Position numbers and translations under genes: made by a program
Shown: piece by piece, positions 31,643 to 39,659 of the stretch
Layout of the letters: every line of letters begins with the position of its first letter
Numbering within the stretch: position 1 is the first letter of the stretch
DNA from: LGRD01 sp031415135
Lineage (GTDB): Bacteria; Pseudomonadota; Gammaproteobacteria; Burkholderiales; Burkholderiaceae_C
Direction: 5' to 3'
Assembly (NCBI GenBank): GCA_031415135.1
Contig: JANORB010000127.1
Coordinates: 1 to 64,000, forward strand
DNA length: 64,000 nt
The notes under the pieces: generated by a model
Told to the model about the DNA's origin: nothing
Seen by the model: only the letters and a program-made list of their open reading frames with translations
Database searches by the model: none

Positions 31643-32860
31643 TCATGTTGAGTCGCGCTCGATCGGGCACGACATGCAATGGCTGCCACCGCGCCCGCGG
31701 CCGAGTTCACCGCTGGGGATGGTGATGACCTCGACGCCGGCCTTGCGCAGCAAGGTGTTGGTGTAGGTGTTGCGGTTGTAGGCCATCACCACACCGGGGG
31801 CGAGTGCGAGCAGGTTGTTGCCGTCGTCCCACTGCTCGCGCTCGGCCTCGTAGGCGTCGCCGCCGGTGGCCACGCTGCGAAGCCGGGGCAGGCCGAGCGC
31901 CTGGGCGACGACCTTGGTGAACGGCCCGGCCTCGCTGCGCACGTCGAGGCTGCCCTCGCGCGCGCCGGGGCGCAGGCTGTGCACGCGGATCGCGTCGACC
32001 ATCTCGGGGAACACGGTCACCAGGTCCACGTCGCAGAACGTGAACACCGTGTCCAGGTGCATCGCGCCGCGCGACTTCGGGATTTGCGCCGCCAGCACGC
32101 GCGTGGCCGCGCCGCCGGCGAACAGCGCGCGGGCCAGCTGGCTCACCGCCTGCGGCGACGTGCGCTCGCCCATGCCGACCAGCACCACGCCATTGCCCAG
32201 CGGCATCACGTCGCCGCCTTCCAGCGAGGCCAGGCCATGGTCGCGGTCCGGGTCGCCCCACCACACGCTGGCCTGGCCGGCAAAGCCGGGGTGGAAACGA
32301 TAGACGGCCGCGGTGAGCAGCGTCTCCTGCCGGCGCGCCGGCCAGAACATCGGGCTCAGCACCACGCCGTTGCCGACCCAGCAACTGCTGTCGCGCGTGA
32401 ACAAGGTGTTGGGCAGCGGCGGCAGCAGCAGGTCGGCCGGGCCGGCGCAGCGTGCCAGCAGGCCGTCGGCCTCGAACGGCAGTTCGGCGCGCGCCACGCC
32501 ACCGATCAGGTGCTCGGCCAGCTTGGCCGCTGGCAGCGCTTCGAGCCAGCGGCGCAACGGCTCGGCGGTCTCGGGGTCGATGAAGTCGGGCCCCAGTTTG
32601 CGGTCGAGCAACCAGGCGCGCGCGCTCGCGTCGGCCAGCGTTTCGGCCAGCAGGTCGTGCAACTCCAGCACCTCGACGCCGCGTTCGATCATTGCGCTGG
32701 TGAAGGCGTCGTGGTCGTTTCGGGCCTGCGACACCCACAGCACATCGTCGAACAGCAACTCCCTGCAGTTGGCCGGTGTCAGGCGCTTTTGCGCCAGGCC
32801 CGGCCGGCACACCAGCACCTTGCGCAGGCGGCCGACTTCGGAATGAATGCCAGCGGTCAT
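31643..32860 (-). CDS. arcA: arginine deiminase
   Basis: Hydrolyses arginine to citrulline and ammonia. 405 residues, normal length. The N terminus MTAGIHSEVGRLRKVLVCRPG, the FTRDSSCWVGNGVVLSPM substrate loop, SRGAMHLDTVFTFCDVDLV with the catalytic His, and the nucleophile Cys in GRGRGGSHCMSCP near the C terminus are all clear. The ATG at 32860 has GGAG upstream. It lies 34 bases after arcD. Ammonia production also gives acid resistance, and the pathway supplies ATP without oxygen. Confidence 0.96.
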   Translation of the reverse strand: MTAGIHSEVGRLRKVLVCRPGLAQKRLTPANCRELLFDDVLWVSQARNDHDAFTSAMIERGVEVLELHDLLAETLADASARAWLLDRKLGPDFIDPETAEPLRRWLEALPAAKLAEHLIGGVARAELPFEADGLLARCAGPADLLLPPLPNTLFTRDSSCWVGNGVVLSPMFWPARRQETLLTAAVYRFHPGFAGQASVWWGDPDRDHGLASLEGGDVMPLGNGVVLVGMGERTSPQAVSQLARALFAGGAATRVLAAQIPKSRGAMHLDTVFTFCDVDLVTVFPEMVDAIRVHSLRPGAREGSLDVRSEAGPFTKVVAQALGLPRLRSVATGGDAYEAEREQWDDGNNLLALAPGVVMAYNRNTYTNTLLRKAGVEVITIPSGELGRGRGGSHCMSCPIERDST

Positions 32861-32894
32861 GTTGATTGCTCCGGGTTCAGGATCGATCTCGGGC

Positions 32895-34373
32895 TCACAA
32901 ACCGAGCCGGCCGGTGCCGAGCAGCCAGGCCGCCACCAGCGCCAGCAGCAGCACCAGCGCGAGTTCGCCCCACTCCCGGCCCGTGAACGGATGTTGGCCA
33001 CGCTGCCGCCTGGCGACCCAGTACAGCGCGACGCCCGGCGCATACAGCAAGGCGCTGAGCAGCAGGTACTTGACGCCGGCGGCGTACAGCAGCCACACGC
33101 AATAGAGCACGGCGAGCGCCGCCACCGGGGCATCGCTGCGGCCGCGTTTCGCACTGCCGGCACTGGGCACGCCGGTGCCGCGACGGGCCACCGACAGGCC
33201 GTAGACCGCACTGAACAGATAGGGCACGAGGATCATCGCGGTCGACAACGAAATCAGCGCCAGGTACGACGCCTTCGAGAACAGCGTGACCACCAGGAAC
33301 ACCTGCACCATGCCGTTGGTCAGCCACAGCGCGTTGGCCGGAACGCCTTTGTCGTTCTGGCGCGCCAGCCAGGCCGGCATCACGCCGCCGCCGGCCGGTG
33401 TGAACAGCGACTCGGCCGCCAGCAGCATCCAGGCCAGGAAGCCACCGCCCACCGAAACGATCAGCCCGACGTAGATCAGCACCGCGCCCCAGGTGCCCAC
33501 CGCCTTTTCAAGCACGCCCGCCATCGACGGGTTCTTGAGGGCGGCCAGGCCGGGCTGCGTGATGATGCCCAGCGACAGCAGCGACACCGCCATCAGCAGC
33601 AGCAGGCAGATCAGGAAACCGATGACGGTGGCCCGCCCCACGTCGGCGCGCTGGCGGGCGCGCGCCGAGTAGACGCTGGCGCCCTCGATGCCGATGAACA
33701 CCCACACCGTCACCAGCATCGTGCTGCGCACCTGGTCGAGCACCGAGCCGAGCTTGGCGTCGCCCCAGAAGTCGAGCCGGAACGTGTCGACCTGGAAGGC
33801 CAGCGCCACCAGCACGATGAACAGCAGCAGCGGCGCGATCTTGGCCAGCGTGACCACCGCGTTCAGCACCGCCGCGCCCTGGATGCCGCGCAGCACAAGC
33901 GCATGAACGACCCACAGCACGACCGAGGCGCCGGCGATCGCCGCCGCCGTGTTGCCGTCGCCGAAGATCGGAAAGAAGTAGCCCAGTGCGCCGAAGGCGG
34001 CCACCAGATAACCCACGTTGCCGATCCATGCGCTGACCCAGTAACCCCAGGCCGCGTTGAAGCCCACGTACTCGCCCGCCAGCGCGCGGGCATAGGCGTA
34101 CACGCCGTTGTCGAGTTCGGGCTTGCGCAGCGCCAGCATCTGGTACACGCGCGCCAGCATCAGCATGCCCACGCCGGTGATCAACCAGCCGATGACGATG
34201 GCCCCGGCGCCGGCCCCCGCCGCCATGTTCTGCGGCAGGCCGAAGATGCCGCTGCCGATGATCGAGCCGACCACCAGCGCCACCAGCAGGCCCAGGCCCA
34301 GGCCGCCACCGGCACCAACCGCCACCGGTTCGGCGCGCGGCGCGGCTGCCGCGGGGTTCAGAGAAGTGGTCAT
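32895..34373 (-). CDS. arcD: arginine/ornithine antiporter (APC family)
   Basis: 492-residue transporter with about 13 hydrophobic segments, which exchanges external arginine for internal ornithine. It begins LGLGLLVALVVGSIIGSGIFGLPQNMA, the APC-superfamily GSG(I/V)F motif of the basic amino acid/polyamine antiporter branch, and contains YQMLALRKPELDNGVYAYARA and FIGIEGASVYSARAR, both conserved in ArcD. First gene of arcDABC. An ANR/FNR-type box TTGAT-TCCG-GTCAA lies 65 bases upstream on the coding strand with a plausible -10 (CATGCT) at the spacing of a class II promoter. AGGAG precedes the ATG at 34373. Some residues near the end resemble a short hydrophobic tail only. Confidence 0.92.
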   Translation of the reverse strand: MTTSLNPAAAAPRAEPVAVGAGGGLGLGLLVALVVGSIIGSGIFGLPQNMAAGAGAGAIVIGWLITGVGMLMLARVYQMLALRKPELDNGVYAYARALAGEYVGFNAAWGYWVSAWIGNVGYLVAAFGALGYFFPIFGDGNTAAAIAGASVVLWVVHALVLRGIQGAAVLNAVVTLAKIAPLLLFIVLVALAFQVDTFRLDFWGDAKLGSVLDQVRSTMLVTVWVFIGIEGASVYSARARQRADVGRATVIGFLICLLLLMAVSLLSLGIITQPGLAALKNPSMAGVLEKAVGTWGAVLIYVGLIVSVGGGFLAWMLLAAESLFTPAGGGVMPAWLARQNDKGVPANALWLTNGMVQVFLVVTLFSKASYLALISLSTAMILVPYLFSAVYGLSVARRGTGVPSAGSAKRGRSDAPVAALAVLYCVWLLYAAGVKYLLLSALLYAPGVALYWVARRQRGQHPFTGREWGELALVLLLALVAAWLLGTGRLGL

Positions 34374-34403
34374 GCTGATGCGCTCCTGGCGTCCGACCCC
34401 CGC

Positions 34404-34445
34404 AGCATGGGCGCCGGCCGGGGACCGGCCCTTGACCGGAATCAA
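34404..34445 (-). promoter_or_regulatory. ANR/FNR-dependent arcD promoter
   Basis: On the minus strand TTGATTCCGGTCAA (34445-34432) matches the FNR/ANR consensus TTGAT-N4-ATCAA in 9 of 10 defined bases. A -10-like CATGCT lies at 34409-34404. If transcription begins about 6-7 bases after it, the box is centred near -41.5, the classic class II activator position, leaving a leader of about 23 bases that includes AGGAG. Anaerobic induction of arcDABC by ANR is known in Pseudomonas. Confidence 0.7.
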
Positions 34446-34490
34446 CTTCGTCGCAATCGCACTGCGGCGGTGTGGGCCTGCAACGCTGCG

Positions 34491-35243
34491 TCAACGGCGC
34501 AGCCAGAGCAGCAGAGACAGCACGCCATCCACCTGCCATTGCGCCGGCAGCCGGAACGCCGCTTGCGTGGGCTCTTCGCTGGGGCCCACGCGCACGCTGA
34601 CCGAACCGGCCGGCGCCTTCGCAAAGGCGTCTTCGTCATTGACGCCATCGCCGATCACCAGCGTGTGCGTGACATTGCAGTCGCGCATGATCTCCAGCAG
34701 CGCGTCGCCCTTGCCCGGCGCGGCCGCCGGCGTGATGTTGACGACGCCACGGCCGTGCGAGGCGCGCAGGTCGGTGCCCAGCGTGCCGATGAACCGGTCC
34801 AGCCACGAACGCGCGCCGTCGGAGTCGGCCGCATCGCGGTAGTGCAGGGCCAGCGACAAACCCTTGTCTTCGTATTCGATCCGCTGCGCCTGCAACTCCG
34901 CCGCCATGTCGTCCAGCTGCGCCCGGCAGGCGTCGAGCAAGCCGGTCAGCGCAGGGCAGCGGGCGGCGCCGCGGCGCTCGGCGCCGTGGTTGCCGAACAG
35001 GTAATGCGGTTTGAAGCCGAGGCGCGGCTGCGCGTCGCTGACCTCGCGCCCGGTGATCACCGCCACCGGCCACCAGCGCGACAGTTCCTGCATGCGCTTG
35101 GCCGTGGCGGCCGGCACCACGGCGTGCTGCGGGTCGTCCACCAGTGGCGCCAGCGTGCCGTCCAGATCGAAAGCGAGGATGGCCGGGCACGCCGCGAGCC
35201 GGTGCAGTGCGCTGAGGCCTCGCGGTGAGAACAGCACGCTCAT
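34491..35243 (-). CDS. otsB: trehalose-6-phosphate phosphatase
   Basis: 250-residue HAD-superfamily phosphatase that releases trehalose from trehalose 6-phosphate, the last step of osmoprotectant synthesis. Motif I FDLDGTLAPL carries the nucleophile Asp and acid Asp; VITGRE is motif II; GKGDALLEIM with its Lys is motif III; and GDGVNDEDAF is motif IV. The partner otsA (synthase) is not in the window. The ATG at 35243 is preferred over an upstream start. It lies 35 bases after a 90-residue protein gene on the same strand, probably the same operon. Trehalose fits with the dessication- and osmotic-stress character of the neighbourhood. Confidence 0.9.
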   Translation of the reverse strand: MSVLFSPRGLSALHRLAACPAILAFDLDGTLAPLVDDPQHAVVPAATAKRMQELSRWWPVAVITGREVSDAQPRLGFKPHYLFGNHGAERRGAARCPALTGLLDACRAQLDDMAAELQAQRIEYEDKGLSLALHYRDAADSDGARSWLDRFIGTLGTDLRASHGRGVVNITPAAAPGKGDALLEIMRDCNVTHTLVIGDGVNDEDAFAKAPAGSVSVRVGPSEEPTQAAFRLPAQWQVDGVLSLLLWLRR

Positions 35244-35278
35244 GGTCCACGCTCGGTCACTGCGCGGGCGCGGACGCC

Positions 35279-35551
35279 TCAATCCTTGCGTGGCGGCGAA
35301 TGCCGCAGCGCGGGGTCTTCGCCTTTGGAGTGCTGCCCGCCTTCGCGTTCGGCGTCGAGCATGGCCTGGCTTTCCTCCGGTGTCAGCGGTTTGGCGCTGC
35401 GCGCCGCCTGCGACACCTTGCCCGACTTGACGAACGACTGCGCCGATTCACGGTGGCGGCGCGCGGCCTCGTCGTCGCCTTTGCCCTGAACTTGTTGCGC
35501 TGGCTCGGGCGCCGGTGCAAGCGCCTTCTTCGGAAGTCTGAGAGTCTTCAT
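35279..35551 (-). CDS. conserved hypothetical small hydrophilic protein
   Basis: 90-residue highly charged protein, MKTLRLPKKALAPAPEPAQQ at the start, then DDEAARRHRESAQSFVKSGKVSQAARSAKP and LTPEESQAMLDAEREGGQHSKGEDP at the end. It has no signal peptide or membrane helix and looks intrinsically disordered with helical segments. I recall similar unnamed proteins in Burkholderiales but know no function. GGAG precedes the ATG at 35551. otsB follows after 35 bases on the same strand. The upstream region of about 340 bases is gene-free. Confidence 0.72.
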   Translation of the reverse strand: MKTLRLPKKALAPAPEPAQQVQGKGDDEAARRHRESAQSFVKSGKVSQAARSAKPLTPEESQAMLDAEREGGQHSKGEDPALRHSPPRKD

Positions 35552-35890
35552 GGGTTCTCCGGTTGCGATGAATGGCCGCCTGCGGTGGGGGGCGGCCACA
35601 CGCTGCACTCTGGCCGCGTCGGCAGGCCGCGGCCATCGGTGCACAGCGCGGTGGCCGGCGGGCCATGGCCGCAGCGCGGCGTAGTCCGTGTCCGACGCCC
35701 GCTTGCCGCGGCGAGCCGCCGCCCCTTGTTGCACCCGACCGGGTCGCGCCCAGGCCCGTGACCCTTGCAAGTTTTGTCCTACACCGATCCGCGCTGCGGC
35801 CCGACTGCAGCGGCCATGTTGCTCACCTACTCTTGCGACTGACCGGTTCTGCCGGCAACCCTTCCCTTCACTCACCAAGGAATCCCGACC
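35552..35890. other. 339-bp divergent intergenic region
   Basis: No gene is seen. It separates the minus-strand 90-residue protein from the plus-strand secreted protein at 35891. TGTCCTACAC lies at 35775-35784, in the same orientation as and about 107 bases before the plus-strand start, and belongs to the CCTAC motif set. The rest is GC-rich without clear repeats. Confidence 0.5.
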
Positions 35891-36208
35891 ATGAAGACCT
35901 CTCAATTTTTTGCCACCGCCGCAGCCGCCGCAGCCGTTGTCGGCGTGATCGGCATCGCCTATGCGCAGACCACCACCACGGCACCCGCGACCCCGAGCAC
36001 CACGGCCGCACCGACCGACTCGTCCACGCTGCCCCCATCGCAGATGCCGGCACCGACGACGCCCGCCACGACGCCGTCCACGACGACAACCCCGATGGCA
36101 ACCACCCCCAACGCCGCCAGCGGCAGCATGAACAACACCAACCAGGCAGCGCCGAATGACGCCAGCGCGATGGAAACCGAGCGCGCCGCTCGCGCCGATC
36201 GCAACTGA
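35891..36208 (+). CDS. secreted Thr/Pro/Ala-rich low-complexity protein
   Basis: 105-residue exported protein. The signal peptide (MKTSQFFATAAAAAAVVGVIG) ends with cleavage at AYA-QT. The mature part is largely Thr, Pro and Ala with some Ser (APATPSTTAAPTDSS, TTPATTPSTTTTPMATTP), then an Asn-rich patch and a charged end ETERAARADRN. It has no catalytic motif and looks unfolded, like a linker or cell-envelope spacer; the Thr could be glycosylated. AAGGAA precedes the ATG. A strong hairpin follows at 36234-36269. The L,D-transpeptidase gene starts 88 bases later on the same strand. TGTCCTACAC is upstream. Confidence 0.75.
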   Translation: MKTSQFFATAAAAAAVVGVIGIAYAQTTTTAPATPSTTAAPTDSSTLPPSQMPAPTTPATTPSTTTTPMATTPNAASGSMNNTNQAAPNDASAMETERAARADRN

Positions 36209-36233
36209 CACCGTCCGGTTCAGTTCAAGGCAG

Positions 36234-36269
36234 CGCCGCCGGCTTCGGGCTTGCCCGTCGCCGGCGGCG
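36234..36269 (+). terminator. hairpin after the low-complexity protein gene
   Basis: CGCCGCCGGC (36234-36243) pairs with GCCGGCGGCG (36260-36269). The loop itself can fold through CGGGC/GCCCG. It begins 26 bases after the stop and is followed only by TTCC, so it is a likely but not perfect Rho-independent terminator. Confidence 0.55.
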
Positions 36270-36296
36270 TTCCACGTTGAAATCAATGCGCGCACC

Positions 36297-37097
36297 ATGA
36301 CGATTGCCAACGACCTCGCACCCGCGCCTGCGGCCGACCACTCCAGTTGCGAGTGGTGCGACGGCCTGCGGCGCGGCTTGCTGATGGGGCTGGCGCTGCT
36401 GGCCCTGGTGTTGCCGCCGGTCCTTCACCACAGCGCTGCCGCGTTGCCGGAGCCGGTGCTGGCGGGCGCGATCGCCGCACCCGCGCCGCGCGCCAGCGGC
36501 GTTGCGGATTTCGGCGCCGACACCCCCTCGCCGGCTGCGCGCCAGGTTGCCGACTGGGTCGCCGCCTCGGGCGACAACGCGGGCACGCCGTTTGTCATCG
36601 TCGACAAGAAAAACGCGCATGTGTTTGTTTTCGATAGCGGCGCGCGGCTGCGCTCGTCGACCCCGGTGCTGCTGGGCGCGGCTGCGGGTGACGACACGGT
36701 GGCCGGCATCGGCGCTCGTGCGATCGGCGACGTGCAGCCGCACGAACGCACCACGCCGGCCGGGCGCTTTGTCGCCGAGCGCGGCCGCAATGTACTGGGT
36801 GAGGACGTGGTGTGGGTCGACTACGACGCCGCCGTGTCGATGCACCGTGTGCGCACCACCCATGCGCAAGAGCGGCGCCTGGAGCGCCTGGCCACACCGA
36901 GCGTGGACGACAACCGCATTTCCTACGGCTGCATCAATGTGCCGGTGGCCTTTTTCGAGCAGTACATTCAGCCGGTGTTTGCCTCGCAGCGCGCGGTTGT
37001 TTACGTGCTGCCCGAGCGCAAGACGGTTGAACAGGTGTTCGCCGCACTGCAAGTCGCCGCCCTGCAGGCGCCCGATTCACGCAAACGCATCCTTTGA
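36297..37097 (+). CDS. L,D-transpeptidase (YkuD) catalytic-domain protein
   Basis: 266-residue membrane-anchored periplasmic enzyme expected to form 3-3 cross-links in peptidoglycan or attach proteins to it. One N-terminal helix (LLMGLALLALVLPPVLHHS) anchors it. The YkuD-like domain spans about residues 95-245: PFVIVDKKNAHVFVFDSGARL, TPAGRF, a His in AVSMHRV and the catalytic Cys in DNRISYGCINVP. The active-site motif S-x-GC-I-N/R is slightly varied (SYGCINV for SHGCIRM). The fold is a little shorter than standard LDTs. 3-3 links are typical of stationary phase and stress. Three TTTGAC repeats overlap its stop codon at 37093-37118. Confidence 0.82.
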   Translation: MTIANDLAPAPAADHSSCEWCDGLRRGLLMGLALLALVLPPVLHHSAAALPEPVLAGAIAAPAPRASGVADFGADTPSPAARQVADWVAASGDNAGTPFVIVDKKNAHVFVFDSGARLRSSTPVLLGAAAGDDTVAGIGARAIGDVQPHERTTPAGRFVAERGRNVLGEDVVWVDYDAAVSMHRVRTTHAQERRLERLATPSVDDNRISYGCINVPVAFFEQYIQPVFASQRAVVYVLPERKTVEQVFAALQVAALQAPDSRKRIL

Positions 37098-37118
37098 CTT
37101 TTTTTGACCTTCTTTGAC
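37093..37118. repeat. three TTTGAC repeats at 10-bp pitch
   Basis: TTTGAC starts at 37093, 37103 and 37113, overlapping the stop of the transpeptidase gene and ending 22 bases before the next start. The even spacing and resemblance to a -35 element (TTGAC) are notable, but the stretch may simply reflect a local duplication. Confidence 0.4.
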
Positions 37119-37140
37119 CTTCGAACTCGATCGAGACACC

Positions 37141-37542
37141 ATGACCGAAACCATCACCAAACACGCCCTGCCGACATCGTTCGGCGCCTTCAATCCGGTC
37201 GGGCACCTGATGGTGGGGCTGCCGAATGCCGAGCACGCAAAATCCTTTGCCGCTGCGCTGCGCGAGGCCGGCTGGGACAACGACGCGCTGCTGCCGTTCA
37301 CCCCCAGCGAAAGCATTGCCGAGTTCGAGGCGCTGACCGAAGACGCCGGTGCGTTGGCCGGCTTCGGCTACGAGATCACGCTGATGCGCAAGTACCTGGC
37401 GCTGTCGCGCGAGGGCTGCCAGTGGCTGCTGGTGCGGGTCGACGATTCGGAAGAAGCGGCCCAGGTCGCCGATGTCGCCCGCGTTCACGGCGCCACGCTG
37501 GCGGTGCACTACCGCATGCTGATCGTCGAAGAACTGATCTGA
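37141..37542 (+). CDS. hypothetical protein (possible nucleotide- or membrane-associated small protein)
   Basis: 133-residue soluble protein. The centre reads PVGHLMVGLPNAEHAKSFAAALREAGWDNDALLPFTPSES, then AGALAGFGYEITLMRKYLALSREGCQWLLVRVDDSEEAAQVADVARVHGATLAVHYRMLIVEEL. This alternation of strands and helices, with a hydrophobic GFGYEI turn, suggests a ferredoxin-like alpha/beta domain. Similar proteins in Burkholderiales are often annotated as unnamed or RNA-binding; I cannot support a function. GAG at 8 bases before the ATG is a modest ribosome-binding site. It lies 43 bases after the L,D-transpeptidase gene. Convergent with ku. Confidence 0.68.
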   Translation: MTETITKHALPTSFGAFNPVGHLMVGLPNAEHAKSFAAALREAGWDNDALLPFTPSESIAEFEALTEDAGALAGFGYEITLMRKYLALSREGCQWLLVRVDDSEEAAQVADVARVHGATLAVHYRMLIVEELI

Positions 37543-37558
37543 CCGCTCCGGCGGGGGC

Positions 37559-38443
37559 TCAAGGCCGGGCCCGCTTTCCGGGCGCGGCTTTGGCCGCTGA
37601 TTTGGCAGCCGCTTTGGCCGGGGCTTTGGCAACCATCGGCGCTGGTTTTCGCTTGGCAAGGCTCTTGGCCAGCAGCTCCGTCAGGTCGACCACGTTCGAC
37701 GCGCCGCCGTCGGCGGGCGCGCTGTCGATCGCGGCCACCTGCTCGGTCTGGCCGGCCTCGACTTTCTGGTGGACCAGTTGGCGCACCGCGGCGCTGAACG
37801 TGTCGCTGCAATCCTCGGCCTTCCACGGCGCAGTCATGTCCTGGATCAGCTGCGCCGCCATCTTCATTTCGGCCGGCTTCAGCTGGGCGGCGGCCTGGCC
37901 CGGCGCGGGCAGTTTCAGCTCGTCGGCCGAGCGCAGCTCGGTCGCCCAGCGGATGGTGTTGAGCATCAGCGCCGGGCCCGACGGAATCAATGCGGCCAGG
38001 TGCTCCCTGGTGTGCAGGATCACCCGCGCAATGCCGATCACGCCGGCCTCCAGCATGGCCTCGCGCAGCAGCGCATAGACCTTCTCGCCCTTGCCGATGG
38101 GCTCCAGGAAATACGGCCGTTCGAGCAGCACGAACGGAATTTCGGCGGCCTTCACGAAAGTCTCGATTTCGATGGTCTGCATCGCCTTGGGGTAGGCGGC
38201 CTTGATCTGCTCGTCGGTCAGCACCACGTAGTCGCCATCGTCCTGCTTGATGCCCTTGACGATGTTGTCGCTCTCTATGTCCTTGCCGGTGCGCTTGTTG
38301 ATGCGCTTGTAGCCGACCGGGTCCATCGAACGCTTGTCGAGCCAGTCGAAGTCGATGCCGGCCTCCTGCGAGGCCGGGTACAGCGCCACCGGCACATGCA
38401 CCAGGCCGAAGCTGATGGCTCCTTTCCACACTGCGCGTTGCAT
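37559..38443 (-). CDS. ku: bacterial Ku protein (non-homologous end joining)
   Basis: 294-residue DNA-end-binding protein that forms a ring on double-strand breaks and recruits LigD. MQRAVWKGAISFGLVHVPVALY is the canonical Ku start. The core motifs include FDWLDKRSMDPVGYKRINKRTGKDIE, VVLTDEQIKAAYPKAMQTIEIETFV and FLEPIGKGEKVYALLREAM. The C terminus is basic and Ala/Pro/Lys-rich (KSLAKRKPAPMVAKAPAKAAAKSAAKAAPGKRARP), as in Ku proteins that bind DNA internally. AAGGAG precedes the ATG at 38443. Two GTAGGAA copies (38517, 38540; TTCCTAC on its own strand) lie upstream, the first 74 bases before the start. It is followed 3 genes' width away by ligD at 39660. Confidence 0.95.
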   Translation of the reverse strand: MQRAVWKGAISFGLVHVPVALYPASQEAGIDFDWLDKRSMDPVGYKRINKRTGKDIESDNIVKGIKQDDGDYVVLTDEQIKAAYPKAMQTIEIETFVKAAEIPFVLLERPYFLEPIGKGEKVYALLREAMLEAGVIGIARVILHTREHLAALIPSGPALMLNTIRWATELRSADELKLPAPGQAAAQLKPAEMKMAAQLIQDMTAPWKAEDCSDTFSAAVRQLVHQKVEAGQTEQVAAIDSAPADGGASNVVDLTELLAKSLAKRKPAPMVAKAPAKAAAKSAAKAAPGKRARP

Positions 38444-38514
38444 CGCTGCTCCTTGGCCAGTCTCGACAGACGGTTGTCCGATCGCGCCATTGAAGCGCGC
38501 CGCCGGACGCGGCG

Positions 38515-38546
38515 CTGTAGGAAGTCAACCGGACCGCGGGTAGGAA
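38515..38546 (-). promoter_or_regulatory. two TTCCTAC motifs before ku
   Basis: On the minus strand TTCCTACAG ends at 38515 and another TTCCTAC at 38540, 23 bases apart. The nearer lies 74 bases before the ku ATG, in the same orientation. Same motif as at 12594, 25258, 46041 and 58598. Confidence 0.5.
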
Positions 38547-39592
38547 TTGGCGCCCGCGCGAAACTGCCGGGCCGCAAACGCCCAGGCCATGCGCGACGCG
38601 TCCGGCCCCTGCCCGTCGCTGAACGACTGGCTTGCCGCACCGCCGCTCCATGCGTGCCCGAGCCGCCCCACTTCGACCAGCGTGCAGGTGGTGCGGCGCC
38701 GGTGCTTGAAATCGGTCACGAGCATCGGATGCCGCTTGCCGCGTTGCACCGCACGCGATGCGCCGGCCCGCGCGCCGGCCGCATCGGCCCACACCTGCGC
38801 CGCAGCGTGGCCGTTGTGGGCCGACACCACGGGATCGGCGCCGCCGTGGATCACCAGCAACGGCGGCCATGGCGCGGCCTGCGCCGGCGCCGCCGGCGCC
38901 AGCGGTTTCGTGGCCCGGCGGCCGCGCATCGCGCCGAGCGCCGACAGGCTCGAATGCGCCGTGCCGGGCGGGATGCCCGAGTGCATCACCACCGCCTTGA
39001 ATCGTTCAGGCTGGCGCGTGACCAGCAGTGCGGCCATGCTCGCGCCGGCCGAGAAGCCCGCCACCGCGATGCGCGCAGCGTCCACCGGGTACAGCAGGCA
39101 CACCTGGTCGACGGCCGCCATGATCAGCGCCGCTTCGGCATAGGCCCGGCCGGACGTGGTGTCGAACCAGTTCCAGCAGCCCTGCGCGTTGGCCAGCCGA
39201 TCCTGCTCGGGGTAGAGCACCAGGAATCGCTCGCGCGCCGCGATGCGGTTCATGCGCGTGCTGGTCGCAAAGCTCTTGGCGTCCTGCCCGCAGCCGTGCA
39301 GCATCAGCATCAGCGGCAAGCGCTCGCCGATCTTCATGTCGGGTGGGCGGTACAGGCGAAAGCGGCGCGCCCCGGTGGACCCCAGGGCCACGCCGGCAAT
39401 CCAGTCACCCGCGCCGGGCGGCGCGATGCGCTTGTCGGTCGCCGGCTTCAGCGCCCGGCTCACCGCGCGGGTGCTCGCGCGCACGGTCTGGCGTGTGAGC
39501 GCCGCAAAGCTGCGCTCGAAGGTCTTGGCCCACGCCGAAGCGCGCAGCCCGGTGGCCATTCGTCTGGCGGTTCGTTTTGACATGCGGCCCAT
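38525..39592 (-). CDS. PHB depolymerase-family esterase, second copy
   Basis: 355-residue alpha/beta hydrolase paralogous to 3020-4132 but clearly diverged. It has MLHGCGQDAKSFA (HGC at 99-101), GCWNWFDTTSGRA, lipase box AGFSAGASM with Ser181, and GRLGHAWSGG near the C terminus. The N terminus (MGRMSKRTARRMATGLRASAWAKTFERSFAALTRQTVRASTRAVSRALK) is a long basic helical extension typical of this subfamily, close to ones found in poly-hydroxybutyrate granules' hydrolases; an alternative Met is 3 codons later (39583). It lies between ku and ligD, with ku 81 bases downstream and ligD on the other side; gene order of this esterase with end-joining genes is unusual. Confidence 0.8.
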   Translation of the reverse strand: MGRMSKRTARRMATGLRASAWAKTFERSFAALTRQTVRASTRAVSRALKPATDKRIAPPGAGDWIAGVALGSTGARRFRLYRPPDMKIGERLPLMLMLHGCGQDAKSFATSTRMNRIAARERFLVLYPEQDRLANAQGCWNWFDTTSGRAYAEAALIMAAVDQVCLLYPVDAARIAVAGFSAGASMAALLVTRQPERFKAVVMHSGIPPGTAHSSLSALGAMRGRRATKPLAPAAPAQAAPWPPLLVIHGGADPVVSAHNGHAAAQVWADAAGARAGASRAVQRGKRHPMLVTDFKHRRRTTCTLVEVGRLGHAWSGGAASQSFSDGQGPDASRMAWAFAARQFRAGANSYPRSG

Positions 39593-39659
39593 TCTGCGAG
39601 CCGCGCCTGTGCACCATGGCTTGACAAGGCCTTCGATTACAGCGCGGGTACAGGCTGCG

